This document shows positions 27,039 through 35,272 of a DNA stretch of 64,000 bases, one piece after another. Source of the DNA: JANQPX01 sp050633905. GTDB lineage: Bacteria > Pseudomonadota > Alphaproteobacteria > Geminicoccales > Geminicoccaceae. The notes below the pieces were generated by a model that did no database searches, was not told where the DNA came from, and saw only the letters and a program-made list of their open reading frames with translations. The stretch lies in the NCBI GenBank assembly GCA_050633905.1, contig JBOEHJ010000008.1, positions 1 to 64,000 on the forward strand, in the 5' to 3' direction. The first letter of the stretch is position 1. Each line of letters starts with the position of its first letter. The translations under genes and the position numbers were made by a program.

Positions 27039-28852
27039 GATGCCGCTGCCTCAGAAGCCATTTCGAGTTCGAGCCAGCGCTCTTCGGCATCGTCGAGCTG
27101 CTGTTGCAGCTTGGCTAATTGGTCGGATTTAGCCTGAAAGCTGCCCGGATCGCGGGCGTAGAGATCGGCATCGTCAAGCTCGCTTTCCAATATCGTCTTT
27201 TGGCTCTGCAATTTTTCGATTTCTTTTAAGGTCCGCGTTAGAGCCCGCTCATGCTGTTTGGATTGTCGATCACGTTGGCGGTCCGGTTTTGGATGCTTGG
27301 CGCGTTTGTTGGTTCGATCCGGCGCTGAAGATCCAGCGTCCGCAGCCTCGGGGCGTTGCCTCATATAATCGCTATAGCCGCCTGCATATTCGGCAATCCT
27401 GCCCTTGCCTTCGAAGACGATCGTGCTGGTCACCAGCCGGTCAAGAAAATCCCGATCATGGCTCACCAGGAGGAGCGTGCCGGCAAAATCGGCGAGCATC
27501 TCTAGAAGCAGATCAAGCGTGTCCATATCCAGATCGTTGGTCGGCTCGTCCAGCACCAGGAGATTGGCGGGATGGGCAAGCTGCTTGGCGAGCAGCAATC
27601 GGTTCCGCTCGCCGCCGGAGAGAGCTTTGATCGGCGTGCGCAGCTGCTCCGGGCGAAACAGAAAGTCTTTGAGATAGCCGACAACATGCCGCCAGCGGCC
27701 CTGCACCTCGACTTGATCACCGCCATCGGGACAAAGTGTCTCCCAAGGTGTGGCGCTCAAATCAAGCCCATCGCGGCGCTGATCAATCAGAGCGACATCC
27801 AGCTGTGTGCCAAGGCGGATCGTGCCCTCATCCGGTGGCAAGGACCCGGTCAATAAGCGTATCAGCGTGGTCTTGCCAGCTCCATTGGGGCCGATGATGC
27901 CGACCCGATCGCCGCGCATGATGCGGGTGGAAAAACCGTCGATAATCAAATGATCGCCGAAGCTCTTGGTGATTGTTTTGGCTTCAATCACCAAGCGACC
28001 GCTCTTATTTGCGATTCCTGTTTCGAGCTTGGCCTGGCCTTCGGGCCTTATCTGTTCGGCGCGCTCCTGGCGCATCGCCTTCAAACGTCGAAGCCGGCCC
28101 TGATTGCGCTTTCGTCTGGCAGTGACGCCGAAATGCAGCCATTCCGTCTCAGCTTCGATCGCCTTGGACAGACGATGAAGCTCAGCCTCTTCGTTCTGCA
28201 GCACCTCGGCGGACCAGCTGTCGAAGTGATCGAAGCCTTGATCTGAGGCGCGCACCTTGCCGCGATCCAGCCACCAGGTTTTCTGGGAAAGGGCGGATAA
28301 GAAACGCCGATCATGGCTGATCATGACGATCGCGCCACGAAAATCCTTCAAATCCTGTTCGAGCTGCTCGATTGCCTTGATGTCGAGATGATTGGTCGGT
28401 TCATCCAAAAGGAGGATTTCAGGCTCCTGCACCATCGCCCGCGCCAGCGCCACCCGTCTGGCTTCACCGCCGGAGAACCCGTCGATGCAGCGATCAGGAG
28501 CGATTTCGAAGCGTGCCAGCATAGTTTCGGCGAGGTGGTGCGACATCTCATCGTCCGGACCGAGGCCGGAAATCGTTGCCTCGAGGGCTGTTGCACCTGT
28601 CGGTAAGTCAGGCTCTTGGGGCAAATAGGCGACGGTCGTTCTCGGCTGTAGAAACCGCTCGCCTGCATCCAGCTCGATGAGATCGGCGATCACCTTCAAA
28701 AGTGTCGACTTGCCGGCACCGTTTCGACCAACCAGGCAAATCCGATCATCACGACCGATCGCGAGATCGAGGTCGGCGAAGAGAACCTGACTGCCAATGC
28801 GCAGATGCGCGTTGCGTAAGGTGAGGAGAGGTGGGGCCATGCTATCCGACAT
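27035..28852 (-). CDS. uup: ABC-F family ATPase (Uup-like)
   Basis: About 605 residues from ATG 28852, with no membrane segments. Two ABC domains: Walker A GRNGAGKST and GPNGAGKTT, signatures FSGGEARRVALA and LSGGERNRLLLA, Walker B ILLLDEPTNHLD and LLVLDEPTNDLD. The linker between them is charged and Lys/Arg-rich (GVTARRKRNQGRLRRLKAMR), and the C-terminus is a coiled coil with the Uup-type layout. ABC-F proteins act on the ribosome or, for Uup, bind branched DNA. It is coupled to the glycosyltransferase gene downstream. A longer reading to 28954 is possible but the extra residues do not fit the family. Confidence 0.88.
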   Translation of the reverse strand: MSDSMAPPLLTLRNAHLRIGSQVLFADLDLAIGRDDRICLVGRNGAGKSTLLKVIADLIELDAGERFLQPRTTVAYLPQEPDLPTGATALEATISGLGPDDEMSHHLAETMLARFEIAPDRCIDGFSGGEARRVALARAMVQEPEILLLDEPTNHLDIKAIEQLEQDLKDFRGAIVMISHDRRFLSALSQKTWWLDRGKVRASDQGFDHFDSWSAEVLQNEEAELHRLSKAIEAETEWLHFGVTARRKRNQGRLRRLKAMRQERAEQIRPEGQAKLETGIANKSGRLVIEAKTITKSFGDHLIIDGFSTRIMRGDRVGIIGPNGAGKTTLIRLLTGSLPPDEGTIRLGTQLDVALIDQRRDGLDLSATPWETLCPDGGDQVEVQGRWRHVVGYLKDFLFRPEQLRTPIKALSGGERNRLLLAKQLAHPANLLVLDEPTNDLDMDTLDLLLEMLADFAGTLLLVSHDRDFLDRLVTSTIVFEGKGRIAEYAGGYSDYMRQRPEAADAGSSAPDRTNKRAKHPKPDRQRDRQSKQHERALTRTLKEIEKLQSQKTILESELDDADLYARDPGSFQAKSDQLAKLQQQLDDAEERWLELEMASEAAAS

Positions 28853-29080
28853 CGTTCGTGTCGTGCATTCACCCCAGCCCAGATGACCGGGCAAGGCAGC
28901 AATCGACACCATCAACATAGGAAGCACCGGCTGCCCATGCAGCCGATGCTTCACTAATTGATCACGTCTCTAGCACGGCAAGGCGTCTTACCCAACAAGC
29001 AACAAGGAGACACTCAAGACTTGCAGGGCTCGTGCCTGTCGGCATGGCGTTCCTATACCTTTGTTTTCGCCGGCGTCTGC

Positions 29081-29755
29081 TTAGACGGTCGACGGGTCGG
29101 GCTGGATCAGAATTTCGACTCGCCTGTTGAGCTGGCGACCAGCCTCAGTACCGTTATCAGCACGCGGTTCGCGTTCGCCGCGACCTTCGGTCCCCAAGCT
29201 ACCCCTCTCGACACCTCTATCCTCCAGTGCATCAACAACCGAGCTGGCTCGCCTGATCGAAAGATCCTGATTGTAGGCATCAGAGCCGGTCGAGTCGGTG
29301 TGGCCAACGACCGTCACGCGGTTGCGGTCATATTTGATCAGCACATTGGCAAGCTTGGTCAAACTCTGCTGAAAAGCAGGCTTGATCGCAGCGCTGTTGT
29401 AATCGAACGACACCTCGCTATCTAGGGTTAGCTTCAAGAGGTCATCACGCACCCGTTCGATTTCAATCTCATTGGCGGCACGCTCATCGGCAAGCTCTTC
29501 TTCGAAGGCCTTTTCCTGGCTATCCAAAGCATAGCCGACGCCGCCGCCGATGGCTGCACCGATGGCAGCACCAGCAACAGTGCCACCCGTACGGCTTCCT
29601 TTTCTGTCCAACCGATTGCCCAGGACGCCGCCAGCCACAGCGCCGATCGCGCCGCCGACAGCCGTTCTGTTGACTGACTGCGTGCCATCAGGATTGGTGG
29701 TACAACTCACCAGAAAAAGACAGCTAAGTGCGGCGCAGGCTGTTCTGATCATCAT
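29081..29755 (-). CDS. OmpA-domain outer-membrane lipoprotein with glycine zipper
   Basis: About 224 residues. A lipoprotein signal (MIRTACAALSCLFLVSC) with lipobox Cys is followed by a glycine-zipper segment (GGAIGAVAGGVLGNRL and TVAGAAIGAAIGGGVGYALD), a short coiled region, and a C-terminal OmpA/Pal domain with FDYNSAAIKP, TVVGHTDSTGSDAYNQDLSIRRA and NRRVEI. This is the YfiB/YiaD-like arrangement that anchors to peptidoglycan. Two adjacent Met codons are possible starts. Confidence 0.9.
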   Translation of the reverse strand: MMIRTACAALSCLFLVSCTTNPDGTQSVNRTAVGGAIGAVAGGVLGNRLDRKGSRTGGTVAGAAIGAAIGGGVGYALDSQEKAFEEELADERAANEIEIERVRDDLLKLTLDSEVSFDYNSAAIKPAFQQSLTKLANVLIKYDRNRVTVVGHTDSTGSDAYNQDLSIRRASSVVDALEDRGVERGSLGTEGRGEREPRADNGTEAGRQLNRRVEILIQPDPSTV

Positions 29756-30154
29756 GTCGTCTCCGTACAAGGGGGCGATGGCTCCCTTTCATAGTCCGAT
29801 TCTCAAACACTTGCAGACATAAAAGCACAAGTAAACTGAACACGAGCTTAATTTTGATCTAGCGTAATGGTTGTTATTTTTAATCGTCATACGGGATTTC
29901 TATCAAGAAGGTTGATACCGAGAGCTCGTTAGCATTTTTGAACATATCGAACCGAACCATCCCTCATTCCAGCCAACCATGATGTGGGAGAAAGTGATTG
30001 ATTAGGAGGTAACTGGGCCAGGGACCGCAGCACTTATGCCTTGGGTTCGTTAGACCGCTGCAATCAACCCGTCATCGACTTGTCGAGATCGAGGACTACC
30101 CTCGTTACCATCGGTGCTTTTGCTCGAATTCGTTTGTGGTCGGTCATAGCGGAC
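29756..30154. other. AT-richer intergenic DNA upstream of the phn remnant locus
   Basis: About 400 bp. It is open in the frame of the phnL fragment from about 30041, but the first 45 codons do not resemble PhnL or any family I know. It must hold the promoters of the lipoprotein gene (minus) and of the phn genes (plus). I see no hairpin of note. Confidence 0.4.
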
Positions 30155-30397
30155 CAACATGGAGACTCTGTTGCCCCAGGTTTTGTTCATCATTACCCTA
30201 TTCTCTTATTGGACGAGCTCACCGCACCGCTCGGCAGGGCCAACCGCGACCGCGTGATCGATCTGATCCGTAAGGCGAAAGATAGGGGAACAGCGATTAT
30301 CGATATGTTCAATGAGAAGGATCTGCGGGACGAGGCGACCGGCCGCGAAATCGACAACCAAAGGATGCTGATGCAACAGATGTGGATAGTAGCGTGA
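30155..30397 (+). pseudogene. phnL: C-terminal fragment of phnL (C-P lyase ABC-type subunit)
   Basis: The frame reads APGFVHHYPILLLDELTAPL, then ANRDRVIDLIRKAKDRGTAI and a degraded tail. This matches the Walker B region and C-terminus of PhnL (normally ARGF..YPILLLDEPTASLD, then ..GIFHDEDVRD). Pro and Asp of the Walker B/D-loop are replaced (DELTAPLG), and the Walker A and signature motifs are absent. The stop codon still overlaps the phnM start as GTGA, the junction expected of an intact phnL-phnM pair. It is a dead remnant, not a functional ABC protein. Confidence 0.7.
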
Positions 30398-31536
30398 GCG
30401 GACGGCTGGCCCTTTCAAACGCGCGGATTGTGACGGCTGATGCGGTCGAGGAGGGCGGCCTGATCATCTCGGACGGCGTGATCCAGGAGATTGTACCGAA
30501 AGGCCGCGTGATCGACGCTGCGCTCGATGTCGGCGGTGACTTTGTCCTTCCAGGTCTAGTCGAACTACATACAGATAATCTGGAACGCCAATTTCAGCCG
30601 CGCCCTGCCGTGCGCTGGCCGCCTGACGCGGCAATGCTTGCCCATGACCAGCAGATGGCATCGGCTGGGATCACCACGGTGTTCGATGCGGTGGCTGTCG
30701 GCTTTCACGAGGGCAAGGAGGAGCGCAACGAATTTCTGCAGCGCTCAATTGACGTGCTGGAACAGGCCAACGAGGCAGGCAGCCTCAAGGCCGATCATTA
30801 TCTTCATCTGCGCTGCGAGGTATCGTCGCCCCATGTTGTCGACATGTTTGAGCCGCTCCGCGATCGAGGTGGCGTGCGCCTGATCTCGTTCATGGACCAC
30901 ACGCCCGGACAGCGCCAATGGCGCGATCTCGACAAATACCGGAACTTTCATCGAAGTGGCGGGCGGCGAAGCGAGGCGGATCTTGATGCGCTGGTGGAAA
31001 AGAGGCTAGAGGAGCAAAAGCTCTACGCGGACAAGCATCGCCGCGCCTTGCTCGAACGCCTCGAGGGCATGGATGTCACCCTAGCAAGCCATGACGACAC
31101 CACGGTCGGTCATATCGAAGAAGCCGTTGCCGAAGGCATCACCATCGCCGAGTTTCCGACGACCGGGGAAGCGGCTGCCGCTGCGCATCGTCACGGGATG
31201 ACGATCGTGATGGGAGCACCCAATGTCATTCTTGGCGGATCCCATTCCGGTAATGTTTCAGCCCTCGATCTCGCAGGATCAGGTCATCTGGATGCGCTTT
31301 CATCTGACTATGTGCCGGTCAGCCTGCTGCATGCGGTGTTTCGACTGGTCGACAGGGTCGGCCTTACCCTTCCTGATGCCGCCGCGAAAGTGACAAAAAG
31401 CCCAGCCGCTATGGGAGGCTTTTCGGATCGAGGTGAGATTGCGCCCGGCAAGCGCGCTGATCTGCTGCGGGTGCGCAAGGTCGGTGACACGCCGGCCGTG
31501 ATGTCGGTCTGGCGCGAAGGCGAGCGTATCGCCTGA
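30394..31536 (+). CDS. phnM: PhnM-type phosphonate-locus amidohydrolase, copy 1
   Basis: 380 residues from GTG 30394 (an alternative GTG lies at 30382). PhnM motifs: FVLPGLVELHTDNLERQFQP (metal-binding HTDN), ADHYLHLRCEVSSP, LISFMDHTPGQRQW, LASHDDTTVGHIEEA, EFPTTGEAAAAA, MGAPNVILGGSHSGNVSALDLA and LSSDYVPVSLLHAVF. In C-P lyase pathways PhnM removes pyrophosphate from alpha-D-ribose 1-methylphosphonate 5-triphosphate. It overlaps the phnL remnant and is followed 24 bp later by a second phnM. Confidence 0.9.
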   Translation: MSGRLALSNARIVTADAVEEGGLIISDGVIQEIVPKGRVIDAALDVGGDFVLPGLVELHTDNLERQFQPRPAVRWPPDAAMLAHDQQMASAGITTVFDAVAVGFHEGKEERNEFLQRSIDVLEQANEAGSLKADHYLHLRCEVSSPHVVDMFEPLRDRGGVRLISFMDHTPGQRQWRDLDKYRNFHRSGGRRSEADLDALVEKRLEEQKLYADKHRRALLERLEGMDVTLASHDDTTVGHIEEAVAEGITIAEFPTTGEAAAAAHRHGMTIVMGAPNVILGGSHSGNVSALDLAGSGHLDALSSDYVPVSLLHAVFRLVDRVGLTLPDAAAKVTKSPAAMGGFSDRGEIAPGKRADLLRVRKVGDTPAVMSVWREGERIA

Positions 31537-31560
31537 TCGTTTGAATAGCGGGGAAACAGC

Positions 31561-32694
31561 GTGGACGAGATGCTTTTGAGTAATGCCGAGATCGTCCTGG
31601 CCGATCAGACGATGACCGGCGGTATCAAGATCACGGATGGCAAGATCACTGATATCGAGGAAGGACCGTCATCAGGGATCGATCTGGAGGGCGATTATCT
31701 CATCCCTGGCTTGATCGATCTACACACCGACAATCTGGAGCGCCACTATCAGCCCCGAGCCGGTGTATATTGGGATCCCGTCAATGCGGTCATCGCTCAT
31801 GATGCCCAGGTCATCGGATCCGGCATCACCACCGTTTTTGACAGCCTGACCATCGGGGTCTCCCGTGGCTCGGATCAACGGATGGCGATGATGGGGCCCC
31901 TTTGCGAAGCGCTGGCTGTTGCCGACAGTGCTAACATGGTGAAAGCGGATCACCGTCTGCATCTTCGCTGCGAAGTGAACTACCCCCATATCGTTCAGGC
32001 GGTCGACGACTATCTGGAACATCCCTTGTTGAGCATGATGTCGCTCATGGATCATGCGCCGGGCGATCGTCAGGTGCCGGATATCGAAGTCTGGCGCCGT
32101 TTCCACTTAAAGCTCTTTGATATGAATGAGGCGGCGCTCGATCGTTATCAAGAAGAGCTCATTCAACATTCCAAAACATTGTCACCCCATCATCGGCGAA
32201 AGCTCGGCGAGATCGCATTGGCCAAGAAACTGCCCCTTGCAAGCCATGATGATGCCACATCCGCCCATGTCGAAGAGGCCGCTGATCTCGCGGCGGTCAT
32301 CACCGAATTTCCGACGACAAAGACCGCAGCGACGAGAGCGCGGGAACTCGATCTCAAGGTCTTGATGGGAGCGCCTAACCTGATCCGCGGGCAATCCCAT
32401 GGCGGCAATGTCGCAGCAGGCGATTTGGCGATGAGCGGCCTCCTTGACATCCTTTCCTCGGATTACATTCCATCAAGCATGCTTCCCGCCGCTTTCAGAC
32501 TGACAGAACCGCCCTTCGAGATGAACCTAAACGATGCCATCCGCACAGTGACCCTTGAGCCGGCGAAGGCTGCCGGCCTTGATGATCGAGGTGAGATCGC
32601 CATCGGCAAACACGCCGATCTGGTACGGGTGAAACTGGTGGAAGGACGCCCCTTGATCGGTGCGGTGTGGCAACGAGGAGTACGGGTCGCATGA
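31561..32694 (+). CDS. phnM: PhnM-type phosphonate-locus amidohydrolase, copy 2
   Basis: 377 residues, clearly paralogous to the gene before it: YLIPGLIDLHTDNLERHYQP, DHRLHLRCEVNYP, SLMDHAPGDRQVPD, LASHDDATSAHVEEA, EFPTTKTAATRA, MGAPNLIRGQSHGGNVAAGDLA and LSSDYIPSSMLPAAF. All visible metal and substrate motifs are intact in both copies, so neither looks dead. The two diverge strongly outside the motifs, so the duplication is old or one copy was acquired. Its TGA overlaps the ATG of the DUF1045 gene. Confidence 0.9.
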   Translation: MDEMLLSNAEIVLADQTMTGGIKITDGKITDIEEGPSSGIDLEGDYLIPGLIDLHTDNLERHYQPRAGVYWDPVNAVIAHDAQVIGSGITTVFDSLTIGVSRGSDQRMAMMGPLCEALAVADSANMVKADHRLHLRCEVNYPHIVQAVDDYLEHPLLSMMSLMDHAPGDRQVPDIEVWRRFHLKLFDMNEAALDRYQEELIQHSKTLSPHHRRKLGEIALAKKLPLASHDDATSAHVEEAADLAAVITEFPTTKTAATRARELDLKVLMGAPNLIRGQSHGGNVAAGDLAMSGLLDILSSDYIPSSMLPAAFRLTEPPFEMNLNDAIRTVTLEPAKAAGLDDRGEIAIGKHADLVRVKLVEGRPLIGAVWQRGVRVA

Positions 32695-33398
32695 GTCGAC
32701 GTTATGCCATCTATTACGCCCCATCGCCTGGTTCCGATCTTGAAGCATTCGGCCGGCGCTGGCTCGGACGCGACCATATCACGGGGAAACCGATCGAGCA
32801 GCCGCCGTTGGATGCTCTCGATGCCGCCGAGCTTGCCGAGGTCACTAAGTCAGCCCGTTACTATGGATTTCACGCGACGCTGAAAGCACCGTTCGAGCTG
32901 GCACCGGGGCGCGATGAGAAAGCACTCTATGCGAAAGCTGCTGAATTCGCGGCAGCGCGTGAGCCTTTCGAAGCGCCACCTCTGCAGATTGCGCAAATCT
33001 CGAAGTGGATTGCCTTCAGGTTTTCATTTCAATCGGAAGACATGAACCGGTTGGCGGCAGATTGTGTGCGCGCGTTCGAAGAGTTTAGAGCCCCGCTATC
33101 TGCGGCCGATATTCAACGCCGTAGAAAAAGCGACCTGACACCGCGTCAGGACGAGCAGATGCTCGCCTTCGGCTATCCTTACATCTTCGATGATTTTCAC
33201 TTTCACATGACGCTCGCTGGGCCGCTTGCGAACGACCGGCAGGAAAGAGTCCTGGCCGTCATGCAGACGATCGCGCCGCCATTTGGGAATAGGCCGCTTC
33301 TTGTCGACGCGATTGCGATCTATGAACAGGCCAGCCGCGACCATCCGTTCATGCAGAGCATTCGCTTTCCTTTTGGCGGGCAGCAATCGAGCTCATAA
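32691..33398 (+). CDS. DUF1045 2H-phosphoesterase-like protein of phosphonate loci
   Basis: 235 residues from an ATG that overlaps the phnM stop (ATGA). It has the two His-x-Thr motifs of the 2H phosphoesterase superfamily: YYGFHATLKAPFEL and FHFHMTLAGPL. This family (TIGR03223/DUF1045) is found in phn operons, and a role on a cyclic or linear ribose phosphate intermediate is plausible, but I know of no proven reaction. The last 50 bp overlap the 3' end of phnN on the other strand. Confidence 0.85.
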   Translation: MSRRYAIYYAPSPGSDLEAFGRRWLGRDHITGKPIEQPPLDALDAAELAEVTKSARYYGFHATLKAPFELAPGRDEKALYAKAAEFAAAREPFEAPPLQIAQISKWIAFRFSFQSEDMNRLAADCVRAFEEFRAPLSAADIQRRRKSDLTPRQDEQMLAFGYPYIFDDFHFHMTLAGPLANDRQERVLAVMQTIAPPFGNRPLLVDAIAIYEQASRDHPFMQSIRFPFGGQQSSS

Positions 33399-33948
33399 CC
33401 TCATATTGAAGCATGGCAACGAAGCGGTCTATCGCACGCTCTAGCCGATGGGCGTTGACCACTTCGCGAACATCGCTGCCGTCAACGTGATAAGCATCGA
33501 CCCGGTCGAGACGTTTTTCGATGTCATCGATGGTTTCGCGTCCACGCTTGACCAGCCGATCTCGAAGAATGTCCCTCGGTGCCGTGATCAGCATCACCCG
33601 AACAGGAGACCATAGACGCCTGGCCTCGTCGATCATTTGCCTCGACACATTGACGATCACCGAACGCCCGCGAGCTAGAGCCTCTTTGACCGCGATCGGT
33701 ATACCATAACCATGGCCATGGGCATGCCAACTCAACATGAAGGCGCCGCTGTTCTGCAAGCGGTCGAACGCCTCTGGCGTCACGGCTTGATGGGTTTCGC
33801 CGCCGGCATCCGCCGGGCGCGTGATGAAGCGGGTTGGAAACCAGAAACTGATGTCATGCTGGAGGAACTGACGGGCCCCATCGATCAGGCTGTCCTTGCC
33901 GACGCCGCTCGGCCCAACGATAAGAAAAAGAACGCCAGGCCTTCCCAT
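33349..33948 (-). CDS. phnN: Ribose 1,5-bisphosphate phosphokinase
   Basis: 199 residues from ATG 33948 (the frame is open to 33987). P-loop LIVGPSGVGKDSL, RFITRPADAGGETH, FMLSWHAHGHGYGIP, VIVNVSRQMIDEA and RDRLVKRGRE match PhnN, a guanylate-kinase relative that phosphorylates ribose 1,5-bisphosphate to PRPP. It faces the phnM-phnM-DUF1045 run and overlaps its last gene tail-to-tail by 50 bp. Confidence 0.9.
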   Translation of the reverse strand: MGRPGVLFLIVGPSGVGKDSLIDGARQFLQHDISFWFPTRFITRPADAGGETHQAVTPEAFDRLQNSGAFMLSWHAHGHGYGIPIAVKEALARGRSVIVNVSRQMIDEARRLWSPVRVMLITAPRDILRDRLVKRGRETIDDIEKRLDRVDAYHVDGSDVREVVNAHRLERAIDRFVAMLQYEVMSSIAARQKESECSA

Positions 33949-34260
33949 CTTGATCTCTCCCGCCATGAGGTAATCCGCATCGCCCATTCGATAATCTCCA
34001 GGCTATGCACAACGTCGCAACTTTTTTACATCAGAATTATAAGGCAATCGCGCGACAGTAGAAATAGAGCCTTGGGATTCATGGATGCTGGATAGCATCA
34101 CATGGCCGTTTTTTTTCCGTAAATCGGTACGAAATCCGCGAAATTGTGGTGATGGTACAAAAATTGCCAAAAACCGCGATGTTCACCACCAAGAGGTACG
34201 CACGGTTGTCTCCGCGTAAGCTTGGCCGCCCGCGCGAAAATGGGCTAAGACTGATTTGTC
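33949..34260. other. AT-rich intergenic region, no gene seen
   Basis: 312 bp between phnN (minus) and a small plus-strand gene. Runs of T and A are frequent (34105-34112, 34161-34165). It should contain the phnN promoter. No ORF with coding character, tRNA or strong hairpin was found. Confidence 0.5.
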
Positions 34261-34641
34261 ATGGTAAATGGGGATCGGACATTGAACGCTAACGCATCCG
34301 AGAAGCGGTCCAGCCTTGCGGATCTCGTGAGGGATATCGTCGGTATGGATGATGCCACATCGACCGGTACCCCGAGGCCGGTGCCAAAAGCAGAGGGCGA
34401 GGTTGAGCTCGCCTTGGAGGATCTCATCTCCGATGATAACGGCGAAATCGTTTTCTTCAACGATGGCGGTTTTCGTACGCTTTCAATCACCACCGGATCA
34501 TCGGTGGTGTCCAATGGTCAGGCCAATAGTCATGCCACGGCCGGTGGTGAGGATGTCAGCGGCTTTCAATATGTGACCTTCGACAACGGCACGACGCTCT
34601 ATTACGAAGAAGGCCTTGATCTCCTTCTGCCACAAAGCTGA
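34261..34641 (+). CDS. Hypothetical acidic protein
   Basis: 126 residues, acidic, no membrane segment or Cys. The N-terminus looks helical (SSLADLVRDIVGMDD); the C-terminal half is Gly/Asn/Ser-rich with beta character (IVFFNDGGFRTLSITTG, FQYVTFDNGTTLYYEEGLDLLL). An in-frame TTG at 34282 has GGGGA upstream and may be the real start. I do not recognise a family. It is flanked by an AT-rich stretch and a broken gene, so the locus may be accessory. Confidence 0.5.
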   Translation: MVNGDRTLNANASEKRSSLADLVRDIVGMDDATSTGTPRPVPKAEGEVELALEDLISDDNGEIVFFNDGGFRTLSITTGSSVVSNGQANSHATAGGEDVSGFQYVTFDNGTTLYYEEGLDLLLPQS

Positions 34642-34664
34642 AACGTAATACCAGTAAGGGGCGG

Positions 34665-35086
34665 TAGCGCTTTCTCGCTGCTTCAAGCTTTCGAATTCCC
34701 GTAGATCAGCATCAGCCATGCCGCGCAGCAGATCCGTCTAGGGCTGCGTTCTGTTCGGTCTCCTCCGGCGGGCCGATCAGCTTCATGGGATCGGCGAGCC
34801 ACAGGATTACACGCATATTGCCGTTTTGCACCTCGGTGTCGATTGCATCGTGCAATCGTTGCTGTAGCGATGACATTTGCCCAGTATCCGGGAAGGAAAC
34901 GCCATCCTCAGACGCCTTGGTCCAGTCCTGAAATGTCTGGTCATGGTGGCGCCAGCGCGAGCAGCCGATCTGCCTCGCCACCTCGCTGATCGTCAAGCCC
35001 TGGGCCAGTAATCCTACTGCTCGGCGTCAATCGATAACCGACTTAATGGGCTCAGCCTTGCGTGGCTGCTCACCATTTGAACTCAT
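34665..35086 (-). pseudogene. Broken HTH-domain gene, terminase-small-subunit-like
   Basis: From ATG 35086 the reverse strand reads SSNGEQPRKAEPIKSVID, a TGA stop (35027-35029), then in frame RRAVGLLAQGLTISEVARQIGCSR, a clear helix-turn-helix, and GNMRVILWLADPMKLIGPPEE. Near 34735 the frame shifts by one; the continuation in the new frame is DLLRGMADADLREFESLK. The HTH plus 'GNxRxxxWLADxxKL' pattern resembles small DNA-binding proteins found beside phage terminase genes. A nonsense codon and a frameshift mark it as dead. It may be a prophage or mobile-element relic. Confidence 0.55.
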
Positions 35087-35272
35087 GGCATCATCTCTCA
35101 CAATTGATCGGGAAGGAGGTTGGGTGCGGGGCAGAATGTCTTGCTGCGAATATAGGAACTTAATCATAAATCCAAGATCGTCGACGTTTACCTATTGTTA
35201 ACTCTCAATCGATAAGGTGCGAAAAAACTGGAGGAAGACAGGTCGGGGCAGGGAACTAGAGGATTACTGTCG

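Noticed and set aside
30041..30154. Upstream extension of the phnL frame
   Set aside because: The frame is open, but the peptide does not resemble the PhnL signature or Walker A region, so I limited the pseudogene to the recognisable part.
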